Shown here: one piece after another, positions 1 to 9,233 of the stretch
How positions within the stretch are numbered: position 1 is the first letter of the stretch
How the letters are laid out: each line of letters starts with the position of its first letter
NCBI GenBank assembly: GCA_029560585.1
Contig: JAKQKQ010000259.1
Span: 62,001 to 126,000 of the forward strand
DNA from: Verrucomicrobiota bacterium
Lineage (GTDB): Bacteria; Verrucomicrobiota; Verrucomicrobiia; JADLBR01
Direction of reading: 5' to 3'
DNA length: 64,000 nt
Notes under the pieces: model-generated
Seen by the model: the letters and a program-made list of their open reading frames with translations, nothing else
Database searches by the model: none
What the model was told of the DNA's origin: nothing
Translations under genes and position numbers: made by a program

Positions 1-1905
1 ATGAAGCTCGATGGGCAAGGGGTCGCGCTCTTCCACATCGCCACGGAAGAGGGTTTTGTTAGGCATCATCGGGGGGCGGCGACCGAGATTCTCAATCTGG
101 CCGACATTCAGAGGCGGGCCGATGAGGGGCGTCCGGCGATGCCATGCCACTGGCGCGCTAGCGGGAGGGGAGGGTGCTCGAGTTCCGAAGGGGGGCTGCT
201 GCTGCAGAGTGAAACCGGTACCGCGAATCTATCGGCATCGCAGTGGGTCATGCTCTTTCAGTCCGAGGCGAGGCCGATCACGATCCGCGCGCGGACCAAG
301 ACGCTGGACGTCGGAGGCAAATTGGGTGAGACCTTCGGACTGCAGGCGACCGTCTGCAGCGTTGACAAGCAGTTCACCTCACGCGAGCGGCGCGTGCGCC
401 GGTTGGAGCCCGGCACCGGCGATTGGCGCGACATCGAGTGGACGATTGTTCCAGAGAGGCCGGTGCGCAGCATCGAGCTGACGCTCCGACTGGGTGGCCG
501 GCGCGGGAGCGCATGGTTCGACGACGTTTCCGTGCGCTCGGCCGATGCGGCAGACCGGGAATGTGTGGTGGATGGCGGCTTTGAATCTTGGTACGAGCGA
601 TTGACGCCAGAGCAGTGGGCGCGAATGGCACCGGCGGTGGATGCATTGCGCGCGGCGGTTGCCGATGACGCCCGCCCGCCGGCGAGGTGGCTGACCGATG
701 CGCATCGCGCATTGCGGGACGCTTCTGAAATGATCTCCGAGGGCCATCTCGAGAATTCTGCGCGGAGAGTGCGGCGCGATCTGGATGAGGTCTGGGACCA
801 CATGGGAAGATGTGGCCAGGTACTCGCGGGTATCGAGGGTGTGGAGTTGCTCGCGCCGGAGACGGTGGCTGCCGGTGAAGAGGCCGTGGTCGGGGCGAAG
901 GTGTTGGCGCCCGAGGGGCTCGTGCGTCGCGTGGCGCTGTCCATTCGATCGGAACGGGGCTGGAAGATCAGCGGCGGGGGGCAGGACGCATCCTATCGAA
1001 TATTCGTCCCTGCCGATGCGAAGGCCGGGACGGTCTGCGTTTTGCGCGGGGAGGTGGCGGCGGATCTCGTTGCCGGTGGTTGTCTGCCCCTGGCCGCAGC
1101 GCGGTCGATCACGGTCGTGTCTCCGTTCGATGCGGAACTCGTGCCTGCGGGAGTGAGTGAGGCCGACGGCAGCCACGCGTTTCGGCTGCGCGTGACGAAC
1201 AGACTCTCGCGCCCACAGCGGTTTGCATTCGTGATTAGCGCCCCGCCAGGTTGGGCGGCGAGCGAAGTCGGAAAAGAGCAGACTGTCGCCCCGCGGACGA
1301 CGTTCGAGGTTCCGATCGTTATCGTTCCGGGCAAAGTCACGAGGGCAGGCCGCCACAGTCTGGGCGTTGAAGTTCGTGGCGAGGGCGGCGCCAGATCACT
1401 CCGCCGAGAATTGGATCATCTTCCGGCGGCGGCGAACCTTTTGCGAAATGGCGATTTCGAGGTCGGGGATGGCGGGGGATTGGAGCGCTGGTCCCGCTGG
1501 GAGGGCGGGTACGCGGTTGATGCGGGCGTCGCGCGGTCGGGCCGACGGAGCCTGCGATTGCAGAGTGGGCCCTCCGGGGGAAACGCCGGCGCCCATCAGT
1601 CGATTGAACTGCACGGTGCGCCACCTGCGCCACTCATCGTACGCGGGTGGTGCAAGACTGAGAATCTCGGAGGCCAGCGCCAGGGCTGTTGCCTCTATGT
1701 CGACATCTACTATGTCGATGGAACGAAGCTCTATGGGCAAAGGGTCACATTCGATGACGGCACGCACGATTGGCAGTACGGCGAGGCGCGAATCGAAACA
1801 ACGAAACCGATCAGGGCGCTGAGTGTATACGCGATGCTGCGCGGTGCGGTGGGCACCGCGTGGTTCGACGAGGTCTTCGTCGGACGGATGGGTGACGAGG
1901 GTTAG
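1..1905 (+). CDS. Secreted carbohydrate-binding protein, 5'-truncated by window edge
   Basis: The frame is open from the first base, so this is probably the C-terminal part of a larger protein; the ATG at base 1 need not be the start. At least 634 residues are visible. Two jelly-roll (CBM4/9 or galactose-binding type) modules can be seen: one before residue 180, ending in the motif SAWFDDVSV, and one from about residue 485 to the end, opening with NLLRNGDFEVG and closing with TAWFDEVFV. Between them lie a helical stretch (about 190-280) and Ig-like beta segments (about 285-470). No catalytic motif is visible, so any enzyme domain would lie upstream. The last module resembles the N-terminal module of the DUF4091 protein at 57384-59825. 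The stop codon (TAG) lies inside the hairpin repeat that follows. The secreted carbohydrate-binding role is inferred from these folds. Confidence 0.75.
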   Translation: MKLDGQGVALFHIATEEGFVRHHRGAATEILNLADIQRRADEGRPAMPCHWRASGRGGCSSSEGGLLLQSETGTANLSASQWVMLFQSEARPITIRARTKTLDVGGKLGETFGLQATVCSVDKQFTSRERRVRRLEPGTGDWRDIEWTIVPERPVRSIELTLRLGGRRGSAWFDDVSVRSADAADRECVVDGGFESWYERLTPEQWARMAPAVDALRAAVADDARPPARWLTDAHRALRDASEMISEGHLENSARRVRRDLDEVWDHMGRCGQVLAGIEGVELLAPETVAAGEEAVVGAKVLAPEGLVRRVALSIRSERGWKISGGGQDASYRIFVPADAKAGTVCVLRGEVAADLVAGGCLPLAAARSITVVSPFDAELVPAGVSEADGSHAFRLRVTNRLSRPQRFAFVISAPPGWAASEVGKEQTVAPRTTFEVPIVIVPGKVTRAGRHSLGVEVRGEGGARSLRRELDHLPAAANLLRNGDFEVGDGGGLERWSRWEGGYAVDAGVARSGRRSLRLQSGPSGGNAGAHQSIELHGAPPAPLIVRGWCKTENLGGQRQGCCLYVDIYYVDGTKLYGQRVTFDDGTHDWQYGEARIETTKPIRALSVYAMLRGAVGTAWFDEVFVGRMGDEG

Positions 1906-2123
1906 CCTGCATATTTCACGCTTCCGCGTGAAATATGCAGGCTCAAAGGAAAACCGCGCTGCGAAAGACGCGATTTTGGAGGGTCTGGGGCTACCGATCT
2001 GCGAAACACACTCTGCAACCGCGAAAGATTTCAGTCTGTGCCTGATCTTCCCAATAAATGGCTTTCATGGCGCGGTTTTCCCAGAGGCCGGAATTCCACA
2101 GCCTGCAAGCTGTGGGATTCCGG
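1904..2123 (+). repeat. Composite hairpin repeat, family A, copy 1
   Basis: A perfect 18-bp hairpin (arms 1904-1921 and 1926-1943, loop TTCC) is followed by a core of about 140 bases and a second hairpin (arms 2088-2102 and 2109-2123, 15 bp with one G-T pair). The core itself begins with GGAAAACCGCGC (1948-1959) and ends with the exact reverse complement (2070-2081). The same element occurs inverted at 50509-50734, with core identity of about 85% by eye and compensatory changes in the hairpin arms. It overlaps the TAG stop of the upstream gene. It could be a miniature mobile element, a REPIN-like palindrome pair or a structured RNA. Confidence 0.85.
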
Positions 2124-2132
2124 GTTGGCGGG

Positions 2133-2157
2133 GCGTTGGGAAAGCACGCCCCAACGC
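2133..2157 (-). terminator. Possible terminator hairpin for the STAS gene
   Basis: The arms GCGTTGGG (2133-2140) and CCCAACGC (2150-2157) form an 8-bp hairpin downstream of the minus-strand STAS gene. There is no clear U-tract, so function as a terminator is uncertain. The remaining bases up to 2215 contain only short imperfect palindromes. Confidence 0.35.
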
Positions 2158-2215
2158 GTTCTTGGTGGCGTTAGAGAAGGGTCCTTCGTCAGGAGGATTC
2201 CTTTTTGGAAATGCG

Positions 2216-2548
2216 TCAGGCGAGTTTCTGTAACGCGGCCGCCTCCGTCTCGCAGATCTCGAGCACATGGCTCAAACCGGCCGTCTCAAGGATCTCGGAA
2301 ACATAATTGGTGGGCGCGCACAGGATCAGTTTCCGGTTGGATTTGCGCAGGCTCTTGGCCACGGCCAGCAGGACACGGAGCCCCGCGCTCGAAACGTACT
2401 CGGTCCCCGAAAGGTTGCAGACGATGGTGGTGATGTCTGGTTTGAGGAGCCCGAGCAACTCCTTCTCGATTTCGACGGCAGTGACCGAATCCACGCGCTG
2501 GGGAAGGATTGCGATCGTGGTGGTGTTGCTGTGCGCCTTGGTCTCCAT
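2216..2548 (-). CDS. STAS-domain anti-sigma factor antagonist
   Basis: A 110-residue single-domain STAS protein of the SpoIIAA/RsbV type. Family members act as phosphorylation switches in the cytoplasm: the unphosphorylated form binds an anti-sigma kinase and frees a sigma factor. The beta-alpha STAS fold is recognisable throughout, and the phospho-acceptor region reads TEYVSSAGLRVLL (about residues 49-61), where the Ser before AG is the conserved target. The start is ATG at 2548 behind a weak GAGG. No partner kinase or phosphatase is next to it, so this is a stand-alone gene. It runs divergently from the downstream sugar operon. Confidence 0.88.
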   Translation of the reverse strand: METKAHSNTTTIAILPQRVDSVTAVEIEKELLGLLKPDITTIVCNLSGTEYVSSAGLRVLLAVAKSLRKSNRKLILCAPTNYVSEILETAGLSHVLEICETEAAALQKLA

Positions 2549-2610
2549 ATGCTGTCGCCCTCGGTGATCGGGCCCGTCGCGTCCGCGACCCTATCTGAAG
2601 AAACAACGTT

Positions 2611-2637
2611 TATTTAAACTGTTGTGGAATCGATCAA
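2611..2637 (-). promoter_or_regulatory. Possible sigma-70 promoter for the STAS gene
   Basis: On the minus strand, TTGATC (2637-2632) and TAAATA (2616-2611) are 15 bases apart in a locally A+T-rich stretch about 65 bases before the STAS start. The spacing is short and the match partial. The rest of 2549-2869 shows no convincing gene or structure. Confidence 0.3.
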
Positions 2638-2869
2638 AGATCAATGACCTTTTTGTTACAGGCACCGGAGTTGATGCGGAGGGTGACGGGAATGGCGGGC
2701 GGAAGGGCGGTTGGACGATGTGTTGTCGACATGAATCGCCTGCGAGTGGGGTGTCGCTGGAACCGATCGCGCTCGACCTCTGGCGGGGCCTCTGGCATGC
2801 TGTCATTGACGCGGCTGACGCGGGAATTTCTGGATCCGAAATCGCACAAAGGAGATTCATCACGATCCC

Positions 2870-3934
2870 ATGAAGAGGCGCGCATTCATCTTGAATTCTC
2901 TGGGTGCCATCGCGGCAGCGCCGGGGATTTTCGCAGGCGGCCCAGGGGACCGCATCCGCATCGGGCAGATCGGCGTCTTTCACGCGCACGCATCGGGAAA
3001 GATGGATGCGATGCGGCGGCTGGCGGATCGCTTCGATGTAGTGGGGGTCACGGAGCGCGATGCGTCGCTGCGCGATGCGGTGACTGGGAAGGCCCCATAT
3101 CTGGGCGTGCGGGTGCTGTCCGAGGAGGAACTGCTGGCGAGTCCCGGCCTTGCGGCCGTGGCGGTGGAGACCCGGGTCGAGGATTCGACCGCCACGGCGC
3201 TCCGCTGCATCCGGGCGGGGAAGCACGTCCATCTGGACAAGCCGGGCGGATTGGACCACGCGAGTTTCAAAGCGATGCGGATCGAGGCGGAAAGGCGCGG
3301 GCTGACCGTGCAGATGGGTTACATGTTGCGTTACAACCCGGCCTTTGAATTCCTGTTTCAAGCCGCGCGCGATGGCTGGCTCGGGGAGATCACCGAGATC
3401 GATGTCGCCATGGGGAAACTCGCGGATCCCGACACGCGCCAAACCATCGGTGCGTTGAGGGGAGGGGGCATGTTTGAACTGGGTGGCCATATGATCGATG
3501 CGGTGGTGACCCTGCTGGGGAAACCGAGTTCCGTGCAGTCACATTCCACGCCCACCACGGGGGACGGCGTGAAGGATAACCAGCTTGCCGTGCTGCAGTA
3601 CCCCAAGGCGACGGTGACGCTTCGATGCAATCACGCGGATCCGTTCGGGGGGCCGCGGCGGCGCTTTGCCGTGGCGGGCACGAAGGGCATGTTTGAGATT
3701 CGGCCGATGGAATCTGGCAACGTCACCCTCGGCCTCACCGAGGCCCACGGCAAGTGGTCCAAGGGAGTGAACCAGATCCAGCTCACCGTGCCACCCGGTC
3801 GTTACGACGGCGAGTTCATTGACCTTGCGAAGATCATTCGCGGCGAGAAGTCCCTCGCCTGGACCGCGGGCCACGACATCACCGTGCACGAGACCTTGCT
3901 CCTCGCCGCCGGATTGGATGTGGGATCCGGGTGA
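2870..3934 (+). CDS. Gfo/Idh/MocA family oxidoreductase, Tat-type leader
   Basis: A 354-residue NAD(P)-dependent sugar oxidoreductase-like protein. The N-terminus MKRRAFILNSLGAIAAAPG resembles a Tat leader, implying export after folding with cofactor. The Rossmann part occupies about residues 28-150, and the usual EKP catalytic motif appears as DKPGG (about residue 123). The C-terminal substrate-binding domain follows, with GGGMFELGGHMIDAV carrying the conserved His. It is the first gene of a tight operon: its TGA overlaps the ATG of the sialidase-like gene by one base. Substrate is unknown; family members oxidise or epimerise sugars and inositols. AAAGGAG lies about 15 bases before the ATG, which is far for a ribosome site. 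Confidence 0.9.
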   Translation: MKRRAFILNSLGAIAAAPGIFAGGPGDRIRIGQIGVFHAHASGKMDAMRRLADRFDVVGVTERDASLRDAVTGKAPYLGVRVLSEEELLASPGLAAVAVETRVEDSTATALRCIRAGKHVHLDKPGGLDHASFKAMRIEAERRGLTVQMGYMLRYNPAFEFLFQAARDGWLGEITEIDVAMGKLADPDTRQTIGALRGGGMFELGGHMIDAVVTLLGKPSSVQSHSTPTTGDGVKDNQLAVLQYPKATVTLRCNHADPFGGPRRRFAVAGTKGMFEIRPMESGNVTLGLTEAHGKWSKGVNQIQLTVPPGRYDGEFIDLAKIIRGEKSLAWTAGHDITVHETLLLAAGLDVGSG

Positions 3935-5238
3935 TGAAACCGATCGCAATCGGGAGGCGGCCGGATGCGGTCCCATTCGAATGGGGCTGGGGATCGGCGC
4001 TGTGGGGTGCTCGAGTCCTCGGGATATTGCTCTGCGGGCCCATCGTTTCCGGCGCATCGGATGCCTTTTCCGAAATCGTGCCGGAGTTCGACATCAGGCT
4101 TGAGACCATTAGCTCCGGCTTCGACAAGAAGACCTGCTGGGTGCATCCGCGGGCGGGCGCGATTCCCGGTGATCCGCCGAGCGTGGTCCTGACGATGCAG
4201 AGGTTGCTGTTGACGGGGAGCGACGTGTTCGGGCCGCTGTGCGAGATGCGCACCGATGACCTCGGGGCGACATGGTCGGGGCCGATCGAGCACGGCGCGA
4301 CGCTTGGTCACCGCGAGGAACCCGGCGGAATCGTCGTCGGCGCCTGCGATTTTTGGCCCAAGTGGCATGCGAAGTCCGGCCGGCTGCTGGGCATCGGCCA
4401 CACGGTTCGCTACAGTGGCAACCGGGTCATTCCGGTCCGTCCGCGCGAGACGTGCTATTCCGTCTATGACCCGCGGGCGCGATCGTGGACAGCATGGGAT
4501 ACGCTTGAGATGGGCGACGCCAAACGATTCTACAACGCCGGCGCCGGGTGCGCTCAGCGCGTTGATCTGCCCGACGGCGGCATCCTGCTGCCGATCTACT
4601 TCAAGTCGGAGTCGGAGAAGATGGCGAAGGTCACGGTGCTGAGGTGTGGCTTCGACGGTGGCAGGCTAACGATGGTGGGGCAGGGCAACGTGCTGGCGGT
4701 GGACACCGACCGCGGGTTGGGCGAACCGTCGCTGACCTGCTTCCGGGGCCGCTACTACCTTACGCTGCGGCACGACAAGGCGGGTTATGTTTCGACAAGC
4801 GCCGACGGGCTGAATTTCACCGCGCCGACGGCGTGGACGTGGGACGACGGCAGCGAGCTGGGCAACTACAACACCCAACAGCATTGGGTGACGCACGACG
4901 ATGCGCTGTTCCTCGTTTATACGAGGCGAGGGGCGGACAACGACCATGTCTTCAGGCATCGCGCGCCGCTGTTTATTGCGCGGGTGAATCCCGATGGTCC
5001 ATGTGTCCTGCGGGGCACCGAACGTGTGCTGGTACCGGAGCGCGGTGCGCGGCTGGGCAACTTTGGCGTCACGGAGGTCAACGAGAACGAAACGTGGGTC
5101 ACCGTCGCGGAATGGATGCAGACCAATCCGCCAAACCCGTATGATTTTACGGCGTGCATGAAACATGGTTCGGACAACGCCGTCTTCGTCGCGCGCATCC
5201 GGTGGAAGACGCCGAACAAGAGTTGGAACCGGCACTGA
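3934..5238 (+). CDS. Sialidase/BNR-like beta-propeller protein
   Basis: A 434-residue protein with a hydrophobic segment at about residues 18-42 that looks like a signal peptide. Asp-box-like motifs (S/T-x-D-x-G-x-x-W) are visible as TDDLGATW (about residue 110) and a weaker STSADGLNF (about 289), typical of exo-sialidase and related six-bladed propellers. Its position between an oxidoreductase and a UroD-like protein in an operon for sugar processing suggests a secreted glycan hydrolase or glycan-binding protein. The ATG overlaps the upstream TGA (TGATG), so translational coupling is likely; a GTG three bases earlier is an alternative start. Substrate cannot be read from the sequence. Confidence 0.75.
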   Translation: MKPIAIGRRPDAVPFEWGWGSALWGARVLGILLCGPIVSGASDAFSEIVPEFDIRLETISSGFDKKTCWVHPRAGAIPGDPPSVVLTMQRLLLTGSDVFGPLCEMRTDDLGATWSGPIEHGATLGHREEPGGIVVGACDFWPKWHAKSGRLLGIGHTVRYSGNRVIPVRPRETCYSVYDPRARSWTAWDTLEMGDAKRFYNAGAGCAQRVDLPDGGILLPIYFKSESEKMAKVTVLRCGFDGGRLTMVGQGNVLAVDTDRGLGEPSLTCFRGRYYLTLRHDKAGYVSTSADGLNFTAPTAWTWDDGSELGNYNTQQHWVTHDDALFLVYTRRGADNDHVFRHRAPLFIARVNPDGPCVLRGTERVLVPERGARLGNFGVTEVNENETWVTVAEWMQTNPPNPYDFTACMKHGSDNAVFVARIRWKTPNKSWNRH

Positions 5239-5251
5239 GGCAAGGAAAGCC

Positions 5252-6484
5252 ATGAACTCGCGCCAGCGCGTGCTGCAATCCCTCGGCCACGTGGCGCCGG
5301 ATCGGGTCCCGATCGATTTCGGGGGGCATCGTTCGAGCGGCATCATGGCGATCGCCTACCGTCGCCTGCGCGAGCATCTGGGCCTGCCGCGGCGTCCGAT
5401 CCGCGTCTACGACCTGATCCAGCAGTTGGCGATAATCGACGATGATGTGCTTGAGCGATTTGGCGTCGACACCATCGAGCTGGGCCGCGGATTCTGCGGG
5501 GAGGCGAGACATTGGAAGGATTGGCGGCTACCCGATGGCAGCGAATGTCTCATTCCGATCTGGCTCGATGTCCGAAGAGAGGGTGACGACTGGCTGCTGT
5601 ACAATGCGGAGGGCCGTGCGGTCGCGGTCCAGAAGGCGGGCTCGCTCTATTTCGAGCAGATCCTATGGCCGTTCTTGGGGGTTGTTCCGGACGATCTCTC
5701 GGGCCTGCGGGACGCGATGGGGGACGTGATGTGGGCGCAACCGGGGCCGCCTGGGCCGGAAGTGGATCTCGCCGCGCTTGGGGCCGGTGCCCGCGCGCTG
5801 AGGCAGGCGACGGGGCGCGCCATCGTTTTCCTGTTTGGGGGCAACTTGATGGAGTGGGGGCAGTTCCTTTGCCGCAACGATATGTTCCTCATGTTGCTGG
5901 CGGATGATCCCTCGCGGGCCCATCGCCTGCTGGATCGGTTGGTCGAGATTCATATCGGTCGGCTTGAGCGGGTGCTGCCTGTTGTGGGGCCGTGGGTGGA
6001 CATCGTTCTATTCGGGGATGATCTTGGGATGCAGAGCGGGCCGCAGGTCTCGCCCGCAATGTACCGAGAATTCTTCAAGCCGCGCCACCGGGCGATGTGG
6101 CGCCGGGCCAAGGAGCTGGCCGGGGTCAAGGTCATGCTCCACTGCTGCGGTGGGGTGCGGCCACTGTTGGACGATCTGATCGACGCGGGGCTCGATGCCA
6201 TCAATCCGGTGCAGATCAGCTGCGCGGGGATGGAAGCGGCGGGGCTCAAGCGCGACTTTGGGGACAGGTTGTGCTTTTGGGGTGGGGGTTGCGACACGCA
6301 GCGGATCTTGGGCGGGGGAAGTCCAGAGGGGGTCCGGCGGCACGTGCTGGGGCAATTAGAGATCCTTTCCGCGGGCGGGGGCTTTGTTTTTCAGCAGGTC
6401 CACAATATCATGGCTAACGTTCCGCCGGAGAACATCGTCGCGATGTTCGATGCGGTGGCGGAGTTCAACGGCCGGGGGCCGTGA
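5252..6484 (+). CDS. Uroporphyrinogen decarboxylase-like (UroD superfamily) protein
   Basis: A 410-residue TIM-barrel protein of the UroD/MtaA superfamily. The tail HNIMANVPPENIVAMFDAV and the internal segment VMLHCCGGVRPLLDDLIDAG are characteristic of the superfamily. The N-terminal signature of true HemE is absent, so it is not the heme enzyme; related proteins are corrinoid methyltransferases. In PVC bacteria such genes are often found in sugar-degradation clusters, and here it lies 13 bases after the propeller gene and 19 before the GH38 gene. The start is ATG at 5252 with AAGGAAAG eight bases upstream. Activity is unknown; methyl transfer is a family-based inference. Confidence 0.82.
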   Translation: MNSRQRVLQSLGHVAPDRVPIDFGGHRSSGIMAIAYRRLREHLGLPRRPIRVYDLIQQLAIIDDDVLERFGVDTIELGRGFCGEARHWKDWRLPDGSECLIPIWLDVRREGDDWLLYNAEGRAVAVQKAGSLYFEQILWPFLGVVPDDLSGLRDAMGDVMWAQPGPPGPEVDLAALGAGARALRQATGRAIVFLFGGNLMEWGQFLCRNDMFLMLLADDPSRAHRLLDRLVEIHIGRLERVLPVVGPWVDIVLFGDDLGMQSGPQVSPAMYREFFKPRHRAMWRRAKELAGVKVMLHCCGGVRPLLDDLIDAGLDAINPVQISCAGMEAAGLKRDFGDRLCFWGGGCDTQRILGGGSPEGVRRHVLGQLEILSAGGGFVFQQVHNIMANVPPENIVAMFDAVAEFNGRGP

Positions 6485-6503
6485 AGCATCGGAGGAGTGG
6501 GAT

Positions 6504-9227
6504 ATGGCAATGGCGCGGGTCTTGGCGGCATGGTCGCTGATCGCGGCATCCGCGGTCGCGGAGGGTCCGGTCGCGGTGCCGTCGCCGGGCACCGAGCCGG
6601 GCTCGGCGCGGTCGGCGGGACGCCTCGAGAGCGTGGTGGTCGTCTTCAAGACGCACTTTGACATCGGATACACCGACATGGCCTCGAATGTCGTGCAGCG
6701 TTATCGCACGACCATGATCGATGACGCATTGAAGGTCGTGGACGAGAGCCGGCCCATGCCCGGCGATCGGCAGTTTGCGTGGACGCTGCCGGGTTGGCCG
6801 CTGTCGAAGATCATGGGGGATTGGCCAGGGCAGGTGCCGGAGCGGCGGGATCGGGTTCGCCGGGCATTCGCGGATGGGCGATTCGTGGTGCACGCGCTCC
6901 CGTTCACCATGCACACCGAACTCCTCGAGGCGGAGGACATCGTACGCGGGCTCGGCTATGCGTCGAGGCTCTCGCGCGAGGTGGGATCGCCTCTGCCCCG
7001 CGACGCGAAGATGACGGATGTCCCATCTCACGCGTGGATCCTTCCGACGGTGTTGCGCCGGGCGGGCGTGGATTTTCTGCATCTGGGATGCAATTCGGGA
7101 AGCCGATCGCCCGAGATCCCCTCGCTCTTCTGGTGGGAGGGGCCGGACGGATCGCGGCTGCTCACGATGTACACTGCGGAAGGTTATGGGACGGGATTGG
7201 TGCCGCCCGCGGGATGGCCCCACAAGACATGGCTCGCGCTTATCCACACTGGCGACAATCACGGGCCGCCAAAACCGGAGGAGGTGGGGCGGCTGTTCGC
7301 ACGGGCGGAGAAGGAGCTTCCCGGCGTGAGCGTGCGCATCGGGCGACTTTCGGACTTTGCCGATGCGATCCTGGCCGAGAAACCCGAGTTGCCTGTCGTG
7401 CGCGCTGACATGCCAGACACCTGGATCCACGGACCCATTTCCGATCCCGCCGGGGCGGCGTTGGCGCGGGACGTACGCCCCAAGATCGCTGCTGCCGAGA
7501 TCCTCGATGCGCAGCTTGCAGCGTGGGAGGGGCGGCAGCCCGGCGGGATTCCCGCCCTCGCCGCGGCGTGGGAGCAGAGCCTGCTCTATGGCGAGCACAC
7601 GTGGGGTGGGGCGCTCTATTGGGTGACGAAGTACGGCACCGGAGTGAAGTATCCGTACGGGGAGCAGTGGAGGATCGATCGGGCAGAGGGTCGATTCAAG
7701 CGGCTCGAGGCATCCTGGGCCGAACACACCGCATACATCGAGAAGGCGCGGGATCTGACGCTGCCGATCTTGGAGGAACGGCTGCGCACGCTAGCGGATT
7801 CGACGGGGGTCGACGGTCCTCGCGTCGTCGTCTATAATCCGCTCCCTTGGCCACGCGGTGGCCTGGTGGATATCGCGGGTTTGCCCGAGGGCATCGCGGC
7901 TCTCAGGCGCGCTGACGGGGATGAGGTGACGGCCGTAGAGCGCCGTGGCCGGCTGGCGAGCGCGGTGGTCAGCGAGGTTCCCCCGCTGGGGTATGCGACG
8001 TACGTCCCCTCCAAGGCGGAGGCCGCATCATGCGCGGGCCTGAGTGCGGACGAGAATTCCTGCAGCATCGAGAGCCCCTTCTACAGGGTCGTGCTCGATC
8101 TCGCGCACGGCGCGATCCGCTCGCTTATCGAGAAAAGGAGTGGCAGGGAACTTGTGGACCCATCTGCCGCGCACGGATTCGGCCGCTATCTGTACGAGCG
8201 TTTCGATGCCGATCAGGTGGCGGCCTACGTCAAAGCCTACGTCAAGACGACCGCCGCATGGGCCGTCACCGAGATCGGGAAACCGACGATGCCCCCCGCC
8301 AAGGAGGCGCCCTATCGCGCGATAGGAACGGGACCGTGCGATCTGCGATGCGAGCGCACCCCGCTACGCGTGATCGCCGAGATGCGGTCGCGGGCAGGCG
8401 GAGATCTGCCCCACCCGGTGACGACGCGGGTGATCGTTCACGGCAAGATGCCGTGCGTGGATGTGGAGGTCACCTTGTGCGACAAGCCTGCTGATCCATG
8501 GCCCGAGGCTGGCTGGCTGTGCTTTCCGTTTCTGGTGGATGAGCCCCGATTTCGCGTGGGCCGCCAAGGGTCGGTGGTCGATCCCTGCCGCGAGTTCATC
8601 GCTGGCGCCAACCGCCATCTCTGTGGGGTGACTTCGGGCGTGGCGATCTTTGATCCGGCGGGCAGGGGCGTGGGTTTGTGCGCGCCGGACTCGCTGCTCA
8701 TGTCGTTCGATTCCCCGGGTATCATGAGATACACGAGGGATTTCGTGCCCAAACGATCCTCCGTCTACGTGAACCTTTTCAACAATCAATGGACGACGAA
8801 CTTCCGGATGTGGAACGAGGGGACGTGGACGGCGCGGGTGCGCATCTGGTCGTTTGAGAGATTCGAGAATGGGCCTGCGCTCGTCACGCCGGCGTGGGAG
8901 GCGCGGCTACCGATGTGGGGCAGGGCCGCGGAGGGTGGGAAGGGCGGCAGGCCGTTGCGGGAGGCGGGCCTCCGGCTTTCGAAAGACGGGATACTGGTCA
9001 CGGCGTTCACCGCCAATCCCGACGGAGAGGGGACGTTGCTGCGGCTCTGGGAGCAGGTGGGCCGCGGGGGGCCATGTCACGTGATCCTGCCCGGAGGGTA
9101 CCACGCGTCCTCGGCGCAGCCGTGCGATTTGCGTGGTCGGGCGACGGGAGAGCCCAGCGCCATCCACGACGGCGGATTTGAGGCGAACCTCCATGCGTTC
9201 GCGCCGTCGAGCTTCATCCTGCGCTGA
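6504..9227 (+). CDS. GH38-like secreted glycosidase (DUF5054 type)
   Basis: A 907-residue protein with a hydrophobic leader (about residues 3-20). The GH38 N-terminal signature is present as FKTHFDIGYTD (about residues 48-58), whose H-x-D corresponds to zinc ligands of alpha-mannosidases. A second candidate active-site segment is MTDVPSHAW (about 171-179), and IHTGDNHGPPKPE (about 244-256) is typical of the DUF5054 branch. The C-terminal beta-sandwich follows from about residue 510. It is the last gene of the operon, with GGAGGAG before the ATG. The stop lies six bases from the convergent glpF stop. Mannosidase activity is family inference; the DUF5054 branch is poorly characterised. Confidence 0.82.
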   Translation: MAMARVLAAWSLIAASAVAEGPVAVPSPGTEPGSARSAGRLESVVVVFKTHFDIGYTDMASNVVQRYRTTMIDDALKVVDESRPMPGDRQFAWTLPGWPLSKIMGDWPGQVPERRDRVRRAFADGRFVVHALPFTMHTELLEAEDIVRGLGYASRLSREVGSPLPRDAKMTDVPSHAWILPTVLRRAGVDFLHLGCNSGSRSPEIPSLFWWEGPDGSRLLTMYTAEGYGTGLVPPAGWPHKTWLALIHTGDNHGPPKPEEVGRLFARAEKELPGVSVRIGRLSDFADAILAEKPELPVVRADMPDTWIHGPISDPAGAALARDVRPKIAAAEILDAQLAAWEGRQPGGIPALAAAWEQSLLYGEHTWGGALYWVTKYGTGVKYPYGEQWRIDRAEGRFKRLEASWAEHTAYIEKARDLTLPILEERLRTLADSTGVDGPRVVVYNPLPWPRGGLVDIAGLPEGIAALRRADGDEVTAVERRGRLASAVVSEVPPLGYATYVPSKAEAASCAGLSADENSCSIESPFYRVVLDLAHGAIRSLIEKRSGRELVDPSAAHGFGRYLYERFDADQVAAYVKAYVKTTAAWAVTEIGKPTMPPAKEAPYRAIGTGPCDLRCERTPLRVIAEMRSRAGGDLPHPVTTRVIVHGKMPCVDVEVTLCDKPADPWPEAGWLCFPFLVDEPRFRVGRQGSVVDPCREFIAGANRHLCGVTSGVAIFDPAGRGVGLCAPDSLLMSFDSPGIMRYTRDFVPKRSSVYVNLFNNQWTTNFRMWNEGTWTARVRIWSFERFENGPALVTPAWEARLPMWGRAAEGGKGGRPLREAGLRLSKDGILVTAFTANPDGEGTLLRLWEQVGRGGPCHVILPGGYHASSAQPCDLRGRATGEPSAIHDGGFEANLHAFAPSSFILR

Positions 9228-9233
9228 ACCGTT

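Noticed and set aside
1904-2123. Simple rho-independent terminators as the explanation for the family A hairpins
   Set aside because: There is no U-tract, the element has a second hairpin and a conserved core of about 140 bases, and it is repeated elsewhere in inverted orientation.
5252-6484. Annotation as hemE
   Set aside because: The N-terminal signature of uroporphyrinogen decarboxylase is missing and no heme genes are near; UroD-like superfamily is all that is supported.
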